Source of the DNA: UBA1429 sp964482225
GTDB lineage: Bacteria; Chloroflexota; Anaerolineae; UBA1429
Direction of reading: 5' to 3'
Assembly: GCA_964482225.1 (NCBI GenBank)
Contig: CAYZWT010000009.1
Coordinates: 1 to 64,000 of the forward strand
DNA length: 64,000 nt
The notes beneath the pieces are model-generated. The model was not told the origin of the DNA. It did no database searches and worked only from the letters and a program-made list of their open reading frames with translations. Positions 44,219 to 51,641 of this stretch are shown piece by piece. The translations under genes and the position numbers were made by a program. How positions within the stretch are numbered: the first letter of the stretch is position 1; each line of letters opens with the position of its first letter.

Positions 44219-45679
44219 ATGACAGGCAAGAAAAAGCTGACCACCGCCGCCGGGGCTCCCGTTCCCGATAACCAGAACGCGATCACTGCGGGCCCGCGCG
44301 GCCCCATGCTGCTGCAGGACGTGTGGTATCTGGAAAAGCTGGCCCACTTTGATCGCGAGGTCATCCCCGAGAGGCGCATGCACGCCAAGGGATCCGGCGC
44401 CTTTGGCAAGTTCACCGTCACTCACGATATCACCCGCTACACCCGGGCGGCGATCTTTTCTGAGGTGGGCAAAGAGACCGAGGTCTTTGTGCGCTTTTCC
44501 ACAGTGGCAGGGGAGCGCGGCGCAGCCGATGCCGAACGCGACATCCGCGGCTTTGCCATCAAGTTCTATACGGAAGAAGGAAACTGGGACCTGGTGGGCA
44601 ACAATACCCCCGTGTTCTTTTTGCGGGACCCGCACAAGTTCCCCGACCTCAACCGCGCGGTCAAGCGTGATCCACGCACCAACATGCGCTCGGCTACCAA
44701 CAACTGGGACTTTTGGACCTCCCTGCCCGAGGCGTTGCACCAGGTCACCATTACCATGAGCGACCGCGGCATCCCACGTTCTTTCCGGCACATGCACGGT
44801 TTTGGCAGCCACACCTTTAGCATGATCAACGCCCAGGGCGAGCGCGTGTGGGTCAAGTTCCACCTCCACACCCAGCAGGGGATTCAGAACCTCACCGACG
44901 CCGAGGCGGAGGCCATCGTCGCCAAGGATCGCGAGAGCAATCAGCGGGATCTCTTGGACGCCATTGACCGCGGCGAGTTTCCCCGCTGGACCATGTATAT
45001 CCAGGTGATGACCGAAGAGCAGGCTCGCCAGATGCCCTATAACCCCTTTGATCTGACCAAGGTCTGGTATCAGGGCGAGTTTCCTCTCATCGAGGTGGGT
45101 GTAATGGAGTTGAACCGCAACCCGGACAACTATTTCCAGGATGTGGAACAGGCCGCTTTCAACCCGGCGAACGTGGTGCCGGGCATCGGCTTTTCGCCGG
45201 ACAAGATGCTCCAGGGAAGGCTGTTCTCCTACGGAGACGCGCAGCGCTATCGCCTGGGCGTCAACCACCACCAGATCCCGGTCAATAGCCCCCATGCAGC
45301 CCCGGCGCACCCCTCGCACCGCGATGGGCAGATGCGTGTGGATGGCAACGCTGGCTCGACGATCGCCTACGAGCCCAACTCCTTTGGCGAGTGGCAGGAG
45401 CAGCCAGAGTTCGCCGAGCCGCCTCTGGCCCTGGAGGGGGCAGCCGATAGCTGGGACTTTCGTGCGGACGACAGCGACTATTACACCCAGCCGGGCAAGC
45501 TGTTCCGCCTGATGAGCCCGGCCCAGCAGCAGGCGCTCTTTGAGAACACAGCGCGCGCCATGGGCGATGCGCCCGAGTTCATCAAGATCCGCCACATCGG
45601 CAACTGCCTCAAGGCCGATCCGGCCTATGGCAAGGGGGTGGCCGAGGCGCTGGGCATCTCGCTGGACAAGGTCGAGTAG
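44219..45679 (+). CDS. katA: Monofunctional heme catalase, clade 3 type
   Basis: 486 residues. Decomposes hydrogen peroxide to water and oxygen. The distal side has DREVIPERRMHAKGSGAFG with the catalytic His, and the Asn lies in NNTPVFFLRDPHKFPDLN. The NADPH/heme pocket segment FRHMHGFGSHTFS and the proximal Tyr motif GRLFSYGDAQRYRLG are intact. Length fits the small-subunit clade. AAAGGAGTAGTATACC precedes the ATG, 6 nt after perR; the two are one operon under the PerR-type operator, with the terminator at 45698. Confidence 0.97.
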   Translation: MTGKKKLTTAAGAPVPDNQNAITAGPRGPMLLQDVWYLEKLAHFDREVIPERRMHAKGSGAFGKFTVTHDITRYTRAAIFSEVGKETEVFVRFSTVAGERGAADAERDIRGFAIKFYTEEGNWDLVGNNTPVFFLRDPHKFPDLNRAVKRDPRTNMRSATNNWDFWTSLPEALHQVTITMSDRGIPRSFRHMHGFGSHTFSMINAQGERVWVKFHLHTQQGIQNLTDAEAEAIVAKDRESNQRDLLDAIDRGEFPRWTMYIQVMTEEQARQMPYNPFDLTKVWYQGEFPLIEVGVMELNRNPDNYFQDVEQAAFNPANVVPGIGFSPDKMLQGRLFSYGDAQRYRLGVNHHQIPVNSPHAAPAHPSHRDGQMRVDGNAGSTIAYEPNSFGEWQEQPEFAEPPLALEGAADSWDFRADDSDYYTQPGKLFRLMSPAQQQALFENTARAMGDAPEFIKIRHIGNCLKADPAYGKGVAEALGISLDKVE

Positions 45680-45697
45680 GACGAGCACGCCCGCGCG

Positions 45698-45733
45698 AAC
45701 GGCCAGATGATGGGCAATCATCTGGCCGTTTTT
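45698..45733 (+). terminator. Terminator of the perR-katA operon
   Basis: Perfect 14-bp stem AACGGCCAGATGAT with loop GGGCA, followed by T5 counting the last stem bases. Confidence 0.9.
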
Positions 45734-45769
45734 GCGTATAAACGCCAGCTTGCTCTTTTCCCCCTTTCC

Positions 45770-45880
45770 ATTTGAGCAGCCTGCTTGGTTCATAGTATGC
45801 CCGCATCTGATCTTTCCTCTGTCGCCGAACACTCATTTTTCTGCATATAGGCGCATCGTTCGGGCCGGTCAGATCGCGGG
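45770..45880 (-). pseudogene. Remnant of a second arsR: operator, leader and first twelve codons
   Basis: On the minus strand the ATG at 45806 starts MRAYYEPSRLLK, compared with MQAYQEPGRLLK of the intact arsR, and then similarity stops. Upstream bases match the intact gene nearly base for base: ribosome site GAGGAAAGATC, then the operator region with ACTCA-N6-TGCAT near 45831-45846. After twelve codons the frame runs on into unrelated sequence with no DNA-binding domain. This is a truncated duplicate. Confidence 0.8.
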
Positions 45881-45961
45881 AGAGGGTCGCCGGAGCCCGC
45901 GACGGCGGGGTGAGGGCCTTCCGACCAAGTTATTATCCTCGTAGATGAAATGCGTCGCGCC

Positions 45962-45991
45962 TTGCCTCCACGACCTCGGTCGGGGTAGAAT
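45962..45991 (+). promoter_or_regulatory. Promoter of the TGS GTPase gene
   Basis: TTGCCT (45962-45967), 18-bp spacer, TAGAAT (45986-45991), 55 nt before the ATG. Confidence 0.5.
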
Positions 45992-46046
45992 AAGACACGG
46001 CTCTTCTCTGGGCATAGCCAGGGATCCACACAGGAAGGGCAAGACG

Positions 46047-47130
46047 ATGCCTGCGAACCTCCCTCCAGACTATTTCGAGGCGGAGAGGCTCTTTCGCGAG
46101 GCCGAGTCTACCACGGACAAGATCGCTCGCCTCGAAGACCTGATCCGCACGGTGCCCAAGCACAAGGGCACCGACCGGTTGCGGGCCGACCTGCGCCGCA
46201 AGCTGGCCGAGCTCAAGCGCGAGCCGCGCTCTCACAAAGGCGGCGCGCGGCGCGCCTCGGCGTTCAACATCGGCCGCGAGGGCGCCGGCCAGGTGGTCCT
46301 CATCGGGCCGCCCAACGTGGGCAAGTCCGCCTTGCTGGATGCGCTCACCAATGCCACGCCTGAGGTGGCCGACTCTCCATTCACCACCTGGGAGCCGCTG
46401 CCGGGCATGATGGCCTATGCAGATATCCAGATCCAGTTGGTTGACACGCCCCCGCTCAACGCCGAATACACCGATCCGGGCCTGCTGGACCTGATCCGCC
46501 GGGCCGACCTGGCGCTTCTGGTGGTGAATCTGCAGGGCGATCCTGTGGCAGAGTTGGAGGAGAGCATCGCCCTGCTCCAGGAGCACCGCATTCACCCCTG
46601 CCACCGGCGCGAGGAACTGGGCCCCGAGGCGGGCAGCTATGCGCCAATCCTGGTGGTCGCCAACAAGAGCGATACCGACGCCGACGAGGAGCTGTTCGAC
46701 CTCTTCATCGCCCTGCTGGATGAGGCATGGCCGATGGTGGATGTCTCGGCTGTTACAGGGCGCAATCTGGATCTGCTCAGGCAGCGGGTCTTTGAGGCGT
46801 TGGGGATCATCCGCGTCTATTCCAAAGCGCCCAACGAGCCGCCCGATATGGTGGCGCCCTATACCCTCAAACAGGGCAGCACGGTGGCCGAGATGGCCGC
46901 CAAGGTGCACCGGGATTTTTACGAGAATCTCAAAACGGCGCGCGTTTGGGGCGCGAACGTGTTTGACGGGCAGATNNNNNNNNNNNNNNNNNNNNNNNNN
47001 NNNNNNNNNNNNNNNNNNNNNNNNNNNNNNNNNNNNNNNNNNNNNNNNNNNNNNNNNNNNNNNNNNNNNNNNNNNGGTCGGCCGCGACCACGTGCTCAGC
47101 GATGGCGATATCGTCGAGCTATACATCTGA
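46047..47130 (+). CDS. Obg/DRG-like GTPase with C-terminal TGS domain (contains the 100-N gap)
   Basis: A helical N-terminal segment (about 1-85) precedes the G domain with Walker A GPPNVGKSALLDAL, switch SPFTTWEPLPGMMAY, LVDTPP and VVANKSD. The TGS domain opens APYTLKQGSTVAEMAAKVHRDFYENLKTARVWG and ends VGRDHVLSDGDIVELYI. Members of the DRG/Obg class bind ribosomes or tRNA-linked factors. The 100-N gap lies inside the TGS coding segment. If the Ns are removed, the flanks join in frame (GQ-MVGRD) to give a complete protein of about 327 residues, so the gap is probably a zero-length join. GGAAGGGCAAGACG precedes the ATG. Confidence 0.85.
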
Positions 47131-47235
47131 ACGGCCTTCAAGGGGCGCGAACGTGTTTGATGGGCAGATGGTCGGCCGCGACCACGTGCTCAGCGATGGC
47201 GATATCGTCGAGCTATACATCTGAGCGGCCTTCAA
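46948..47235 (+). repeat. 94-bp tandem duplication of the GTPase 3' end
   Basis: A unit starting GGGGCGCGAACGTG and ending CTTCAA occurs at 46948-47141 (interrupted by the 100 Ns, so 94 real bases) and again at 47142-47235 with two substitutions. The junctions are marked by GGGGCGC. The second copy repeats the last codons and stop of the GTPase and overlaps the 3' end of thpR. Confidence 0.85.
46976..47075. other. Assembly gap of exactly 100 N
   Basis: Left edge ends CAGAT and right edge begins GGTCGG, which are contiguous in the second repeat copy. The length is a standard placeholder, so the true gap may be zero or one or more further 94-bp units. Confidence 0.95.
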
Positions 47236-47809
47236 GGGGCGCTTGCGAGAGATCGGTATAGATCGGCCCCGTTGGCCGCAGGTCGCTCTTGATCACGCTG
47301 ACCGAGGCTACGGCGATCTGTCCCAGCGCCACCGGCCCATAGGCCGCGATGGTCTGGCCCAGGGCCGCGCTCTCGGCGGCGCTGGCGCGCCGGTTGGCGC
47401 GGGCGATGGTCAGATGCGGCGAAAAGGCGCGCGCCTCGCGCGGGTGCCCCAGGGGCTCCAACGCTCCCTCGATGGCCTGCTGCAAGGCGCGCAGCGCTCC
47501 CAGCTCGCCGCCCAGCCCGGCCCAGACGATATTGGGCCGCCGGGCATTGGGAAAGCAGCCCAAATTGGCTACCTGGACGGCAAAGGGCGGCAACGCCACC
47601 ACAGCCTGCGCCACAGCCTCGTACACGGCGGGCAGGCCGCCGCTCTCCACGTCGCCCAGAAACTTGAGCGTCAGGTGGATATTGCCTTTGGGGGTCCAGC
47701 GGGCGGCCTGGCCGCCCGGCCGGCGGCGCAACTCGTTCGCCAGCGCCTCGATCCTGTCTCGCACAGCGGCGTTCAGGTGGACGCCGATAAAGGTGCGCAC
47801 CAGGGTCAT
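47213..47809 (-). CDS. thpR: RNA 2',3'-cyclic phosphodiesterase
   Basis: 198 residues, 2H phosphoesterase fold. Two HxT/S-x motifs, HLTLKFLGD near residue 45 and HLTIAR near residue 131, place the two catalytic histidines. The N terminus RTFIGVHLNAAVRDRIEAL and the C-terminal VASVSVIKSDLRPTGPIY fit the ThpR/LigT family, which opens 2',3'-cyclic phosphates and ligates tRNA halves in vitro. It overlaps the upstream amidohydrolase gene by 4 bp, so translation is coupled. Its last codons lie inside the duplicated 94-bp unit, read on the other strand. Confidence 0.9.
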   Translation of the reverse strand: MTLVRTFIGVHLNAAVRDRIEALANELRRRPGGQAARWTPKGNIHLTLKFLGDVESGGLPAVYEAVAQAVVALPPFAVQVANLGCFPNARRPNIVWAGLGGELGALRALQQAIEGALEPLGHPREARAFSPHLTIARANRRASAAESAALGQTIAAYGPVALGQIAVASVSVIKSDLRPTGPIYTDLSQAPLEGRSDV

Positions 47810-48663
47810 CTGTCGCCTCCTTGTTCATAGCCCCCCAGGACCCGCATCAGATTGCCGGAGAGCAGCCGCTCCAGCGCCTCGGGCGCCAGCCCCGCCTGCA
47901 AAACGCGCTCCAGAAAGCGGCACTGCCCGATGAGCGGGTAATCGGTGGCAAAGAGCAGCTTGTCCGGCGCCCAGCGGGCCACCTCGGCAAAGATGCGGTC
48001 GTCATATAGGTAGAGTGAGGCGGCGGTGTCGTAATAGACGTTGGCCAGCCCCTTGCGGGCAGTCGGCATCAGCTCGTAAAAAGGCAATCCGCCGCCCCAG
48101 TGGGCAAAGATGAACCGCACCTGGGGGAAGCGGCAGGCCAGGGCGTAGGCATCGTGGGGGCCTGCCGTCCCCTTGCCCGGGTAGGGGTGCCCCACCAACT
48201 CGTTGACGTGTACCATCACCGGCGCGCCGTGGGCGCTCGCCAGGTCCATCAGGTCGTCCAGGCAGGGGTCCTGCAAGCCATAGCCCTGGCCATCGGGCAT
48301 CAGCTCGCCCAATCCGAGGGCGCCGGCCTCCAGGCAGCGGCGCGCCTCCGCCAGGGCCGGTGCGCCCTCGGCGGGGTTCACCACGGCAAAGGGGAGGATG
48401 CGCCCGGGCCAGCGGGCGGCGGCCTCTAGCACATGTTCGTTACACAGGCGGCAGGTCTCCGTCTCGGCAAAGGCAAAGCCAAAGGCCACCGAGCCCTCGA
48501 TCTCGGCGGCATCCATGCTGCGCACCAGATCCTCGGCGGTGGCCAGGCGGGTGCGCGGCGAGGCGTGTAGCAGGCCGAACCAGCGATCCCGCGCCATATA
48601 CCCGGCGCGGGCGGCCACGATTGCCGGCGGCAGGATGTGCGTGTGCGCGTCTATGACCCTCAT
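47806..48663 (-). CDS. Amidohydrolase-family (amidohydro_2) TIM-barrel hydrolase
   Basis: 285 residues. MRVIDAHTHILPP gives the first metal-ligand pair HxH, VMVHVNEL and FIFAHWGGG supply further histidines, and LLFATDYPLIGQ has the C-terminal catalytic Asp. This subgroup contains decarboxylases and lactonases (ACMSD, gamma-resorcylate types) and many uncharacterised enzymes, so the substrate is open. Two Cys in CRLCNEH are notable. ATG 48663 is preferred over GTG 48669: a TTGACA-N17-CAACAT promoter ends 6 nt before it and there is no ribosome-binding site, so the transcript is probably leaderless. Confidence 0.8.
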   Translation of the reverse strand: MRVIDAHTHILPPAIVAARAGYMARDRWFGLLHASPRTRLATAEDLVRSMDAAEIEGSVAFGFAFAETETCRLCNEHVLEAAARWPGRILPFAVVNPAEGAPALAEARRCLEAGALGLGELMPDGQGYGLQDPCLDDLMDLASAHGAPVMVHVNELVGHPYPGKGTAGPHDAYALACRFPQVRFIFAHWGGGLPFYELMPTARKGLANVYYDTAASLYLYDDRIFAEVARWAPDKLLFATDYPLIGQCRFLERVLQAGLAPEALERLLSGNLMRVLGGYEQGGDR

Positions 48664-48669
48664 AGGCAC

Positions 48670-48698
48670 ATGTTGCGTGACCTGGGGGAGCCTGTCAA
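48670..48698 (-). promoter_or_regulatory. Promoter of the amidohydrolase gene (leaderless)
   Basis: Minus-strand TTGACA (48693-48698), 17-bp spacer, CAACAT (48670-48675), 6 nt, ATG. The -10 hexamer is weak, the -35 is perfect. Confidence 0.5.
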
Positions 48699-48701
48699 GC
48701 C

Positions 48702-48730
48702 TGGACAGCCGCCCGCATTCCGGCTATAGT
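48702..48730 (+). promoter_or_regulatory. Promoter of the lipid kinase gene (leaderless)
   Basis: TGGACA (48702-48707), 17-bp spacer, TATAGT (48725-48730), 6 nt (GACGCC), ATG at 48737. It is divergent from the promoter at 48670-48698, with the two -35 boxes only 3 bp apart. Confidence 0.7.
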
Positions 48731-48736
48731 GACGCC

Positions 48737-49807
48737 ATGAAGACGGAACTGATCTACAACCGCGCTGCCGGACCCCGCGATGTCCACGATGATCTGGCCA
48801 AGGCGCTGAACTATTTGGCAACGCGCGGCTGGGAACTGGCGGTACACGAGACCCAGCGATCCCGCCACGCCACCGAACTGGCCCGTGAGGCGGCCCAGCG
48901 TGGGGCGGACCTGGTCGTCGCCGTGGGGGGCGATGGCACCATCGGCGAGGTGGCCTCGGGGCTGGTGGGGTCGCAGACGACGATGGGGGTGCTGCCCGTG
49001 GGCACGGGCAACCTGTGGGCCCATATGCTGGGCCTGCCGGTCTGGTCGCCGGTGTATCCTTCGGCGCTGATGGATGCCGCCCGCGTGCTGGTCAAAGGGG
49101 AGCGCAGGCTCATTGATCTGGGCAAAGCGGGCGATCGCTACTTTCTCCTTTGGAGCGGCATCGGCTTTGATGCCCAGATCGCCCGCAATGTCGAGCCGCA
49201 CCGGGATATTCGCCGCACCCTGGGCAACCTGACCTATGTGGTGACGGGTGTGGCCCAGGCGATGGCCATGCGGGGCACCCGCATGACGGTGGTGGTGGAT
49301 GAACGCGCCCAGCGCTGCCGGGTGCTGCTCATCCTGGTCTCCAATGCGCAGCTCTATGGGCCCTCCTTGCGCGTTTCGCCCGAGGCGCAGTTGGACGATG
49401 GCCTGCTGGATGTCTGCATCTTTCGCGGCCAGAACTTTGTGGATGTGTGTCGCCATTTCTTGCTGCTGCTGGCGGGCCGCCATGAGGCCAGCTCACATAT
49501 CGAGATGCTGCGGGGCAAGCGGATCCAGATCCTGGGCGAAAAGACCATGCCCGTACACCTGGATGGCGATCCCTTTGGCGCGACGCCGGTGACCATCGAG
49601 GTGGCGCCCCGCGCCATCGAGCTGATCGTCCCGCCTTGGGCGCCTGCGAACCTGTTCCGCAATGGCGGGGATGATCATGAATCCGAGGTCTCGCTGGGAG
49701 CGCGCATCCACCGTGGGTGGCGCCGCCAGCGCCGCCACTTGCGCATCGAAAGCGCCCGCATCCTCGAGCAGTTGGGGCGCTATTTCGGCAAAGATTCCGA
49801 AGGCTAG
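48737..49807 (+). CDS. Diacylglycerol/sphingosine kinase-like lipid kinase (DagK/YegS family)
   Basis: 356 residues. The catalytic core has LIYNRAAG at the N terminus, VAVGGDGTIGEVASGL (nucleotide-binding GGDGT), GVLPVGTGNLWAHMLG and the substrate-domain SGIGFDAQIARN, then VHLDGDPFGATPV with the metal-site Asp. Unlike DgkA this is a soluble, membrane-associated enzyme that phosphorylates diacylglycerol or similar lipids. The last 55 residues (after VPPWAPANLF) are a basic extension rich in Arg and His. ATG is 6 nt from the -10 box with no ribosome-binding site; leaderless translation is inferred. Confidence 0.85.
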   Translation: MKTELIYNRAAGPRDVHDDLAKALNYLATRGWELAVHETQRSRHATELAREAAQRGADLVVAVGGDGTIGEVASGLVGSQTTMGVLPVGTGNLWAHMLGLPVWSPVYPSALMDAARVLVKGERRLIDLGKAGDRYFLLWSGIGFDAQIARNVEPHRDIRRTLGNLTYVVTGVAQAMAMRGTRMTVVVDERAQRCRVLLILVSNAQLYGPSLRVSPEAQLDDGLLDVCIFRGQNFVDVCRHFLLLLAGRHEASSHIEMLRGKRIQILGEKTMPVHLDGDPFGATPVTIEVAPRAIELIVPPWAPANLFRNGGDDHESEVSLGARIHRGWRRQRRHLRIESARILEQLGRYFGKDSEG

Positions 49808-49818
49808 AACGCTACCTC

Positions 49819-50982
49819 TCAGCAAGCCCCGGCGGCGCCCAGCAGCAGGATCGCCCCCACGCTCACCAGGCCCACGGCAAAGGCCGCCCCCAGGCCCACC
49901 AAGAAAGGCTTGATCCCCAACCCGCGCAAGTCCGCAAAGCGCGTGCTGAGCCCCACCGCAGCCAGCGCCACCGTGAGCAGATACGAGGCCCAGGTGGTGA
50001 CGGCGGCATGGGCGGCCTGCCAGCCCCCGGCGCCCCACAGCCCCAGGGCGCGCCCGCCAAAACCGGCCATCCCGCGCACCCCCGCGTCGCCCAGGGTGCG
50101 CACGCCCGCCAGCAATACGAACCCGAGCACGAACTGGGGAAAGAGCTGCCAAAAGCCCGCACGGCTACCCGCATCCTGGGCAAGCTGCGCGCCGGCGCGG
50201 GCGCTCTGGCGCATGTGGCGGATCGCCATCCAGGGGATCACGGCGGCCATGAACACATTGCGCACCAGCTTGGTGACCGTGGCCACATCCAGCGCGCGGG
50301 TATCGTAGCACAGATCGGCCAGGGCCATGCCCGCGCCCGTGACCTGCGAGGTATCGTGGATGGCGGTGCCCAGGAACAGCCCGGCCCGTACGGGGTCTCC
50401 GGCAAAGATGGCATAGGCGATATACGGATAGACCAGGGTGGCCGCGATGCCGAATACGGTGATGACGGCCACGGCATAGGCGACTTCCTCATCGCGGGCC
50501 TCGATGGCCGGCCCTGTGGCGACGATGGCCGAGACGCCGCAGATCGAGGTACCTACGCCGATCAGGGTCCCCAGGCGCGCGGGCAAGCCCAGGCGACGGC
50601 TCAACCGGTCGGCCAGGAACAGGGCCGCCAGGATGCAGACGATGACGATGGGCACGCCGGTCAGCCCGAGCCGAAACAGATCGAACAGGCTCAGCCGCAA
50701 CCCTAGCAGGATGATCCCCAGGCGCAACACCTTTTTGACGGCCAGGCTCAGGCCGGGCGCGAGCCAGGCGGGCAGCCGGAGCAGGTTGCCGATCAGCAGC
50801 CCCAACAGGATGGCGACCGTCACGGCAGAGATGGGCGAGCGTTCGAACCCCAGCACCGTTTGCCCGAAAAAGCCGCTGGCCCACTCGCTCAGCCAGGCCA
50901 GCAGCGCCGCCAGCGCCAGCCCCGGCGCCACCCGCGCCACGCTCCCCGCCCATTTGCCCATCATGCCCCGCGCTTGCGCCAT
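49819..50982 (-). CDS. YeiH-type (UPF0324) putative sulfate/anion exporter
   Basis: 387 residues with about ten membrane helices. FFGQTVLGFERSPISAVTVAILLGLLIGN, GIILLGLRLSLFDLFRLG, GVGTSICGVSAIVATGPAIEA and GTAIHDTSQVTGAGMA are the family blocks; the protein repeats two five-helix halves. E. coli YeiH and relatives are annotated as putative sulfate exporters but not proven. ATG 50982 follows GGAAAGGCGACGAGC. The frame extends upstream into the dispersed repeats and that part is not coding. It converges with the lipid kinase gene, the two ends 11 bp apart. Confidence 0.87.
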   Translation of the reverse strand: MAQARGMMGKWAGSVARVAPGLALAALLAWLSEWASGFFGQTVLGFERSPISAVTVAILLGLLIGNLLRLPAWLAPGLSLAVKKVLRLGIILLGLRLSLFDLFRLGLTGVPIVIVCILAALFLADRLSRRLGLPARLGTLIGVGTSICGVSAIVATGPAIEARDEEVAYAVAVITVFGIAATLVYPYIAYAIFAGDPVRAGLFLGTAIHDTSQVTGAGMALADLCYDTRALDVATVTKLVRNVFMAAVIPWMAIRHMRQSARAGAQLAQDAGSRAGFWQLFPQFVLGFVLLAGVRTLGDAGVRGMAGFGGRALGLWGAGGWQAAHAAVTTWASYLLTVALAAVGLSTRFADLRGLGIKPFLVGLGAAFAVGLVSVGAILLLGAAGAC

Positions 50983-51090
50983 GCTCGTCGCCTTTCCGCT
51001 ATCATCCCCTGGATCGTGTCCCCTCTGCGCCCGGGCAAGCATACGCGATTCGCAGCTCCCCGCCAATACGGGGCCTGCTCCCTTGCGACG

Positions 51091-51258
51091 TATCCGTTCA
51101 GAATTGGGGCGAAAGCGGCCAACACATTGTGGACGGCGGCGAACCTTGGAGGGCGGGCGTCTCGCCCGCCTACGCTGCGTACGCATACATGCGTCTGCAG
51201 CGTCTGCAGTTGCACTGCGCACTCCATGCAAGCACGAGGATAGTCCGAGTCCATATTC
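51091..51258 (+). repeat. Chimeric dispersed repeat: type A left end, type B right end
   Basis: Starts TATCCGTTCAGAATTGGGG (type A terminus with one change), continues to the GGAGGGCGGGCGTCTCGCCCGCC core and the TACGCATACATGCGT palindrome, then switches to the type B tail TTGCACTGCGCACTCCATGC ... GAGGATAGTCCGAGTCC. It shows that ends are exchanged around the core. The 108 bp before it (50983-51090) show nothing else. Confidence 0.8.
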
Positions 51259-51277
51259 GATAGTCACCCAACGGCGC

Positions 51278-51552
51278 ATCAGGCCAGAATTGGGGGGAAA
51301 GCGGCCAACAGGTTGGATACGTCGGGAGCAAGCATTGGGGCGCGGGCGTCTCGCCCGCCTTGTAGGGGCGCGGCATGCCGCGCCCCTAACACAAAACCAT
51401 ATAAAAACGCATTAAACACGTATGGGCAAAGCCGAGGCTAGACGCATGTATGCGTCCATAGCCTCCATAGCCGAGGCTGTTTACTCACCGACTGCGGATG
51501 TTGGCGCCACCGTTCTGGACAGTCTAGAACTTGTCCCCTTGACTCTGAGCAG
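51278..51552 (+). repeat. Type A repeat, degenerate termini, in tandem with the previous copy
   Basis: Starts ATCAGGCCAGAATTGGGG and ends CCCCTTGACTCTGAGCAG, a decayed inverted pair. It includes the core in a G-rich variant, a perfect 26-bp palindrome built on TAGGGGCGCGGCATG (51364-51389), and the CATATAAAAACGCATTAAACACGTATGGG block also present near 35310 and, reversed, near 750-780. Only 19 bp separate it from the preceding element. Confidence 0.75.
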
Positions 51553-51582
51553 ACACCGCCCTGTGGCGCAGCCCCCCGCCGA

Positions 51583-51611
51583 TAGACGCGGCCCGGCGAT
51601 TGCACTATAAT
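51583..51611 (+). promoter_or_regulatory. Promoter of hisS-nadK
   Basis: TAGACG (51583-51588), 17-bp spacer, TATAAT (51606-51611), with AGGAGGAGG at 51628-51636. Confidence 0.65.
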
Positions 51612-51641
51612 GCTGCCGCAACCGCTCAGGAGGAGGCCGCT

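Noticed and set aside
45609..45836. Small gene after catalase
   Set aside because: Only the first twelve codons resemble ArsR; the rest passes through the catalase terminator. Called a remnant.
50983..51640. Short open frames encoding GGRASRPP-like peptides inside the dispersed repeats
   Set aside because: The same peptide appears in every copy in several frames because it is the translation of the palindromic core; no start signals.
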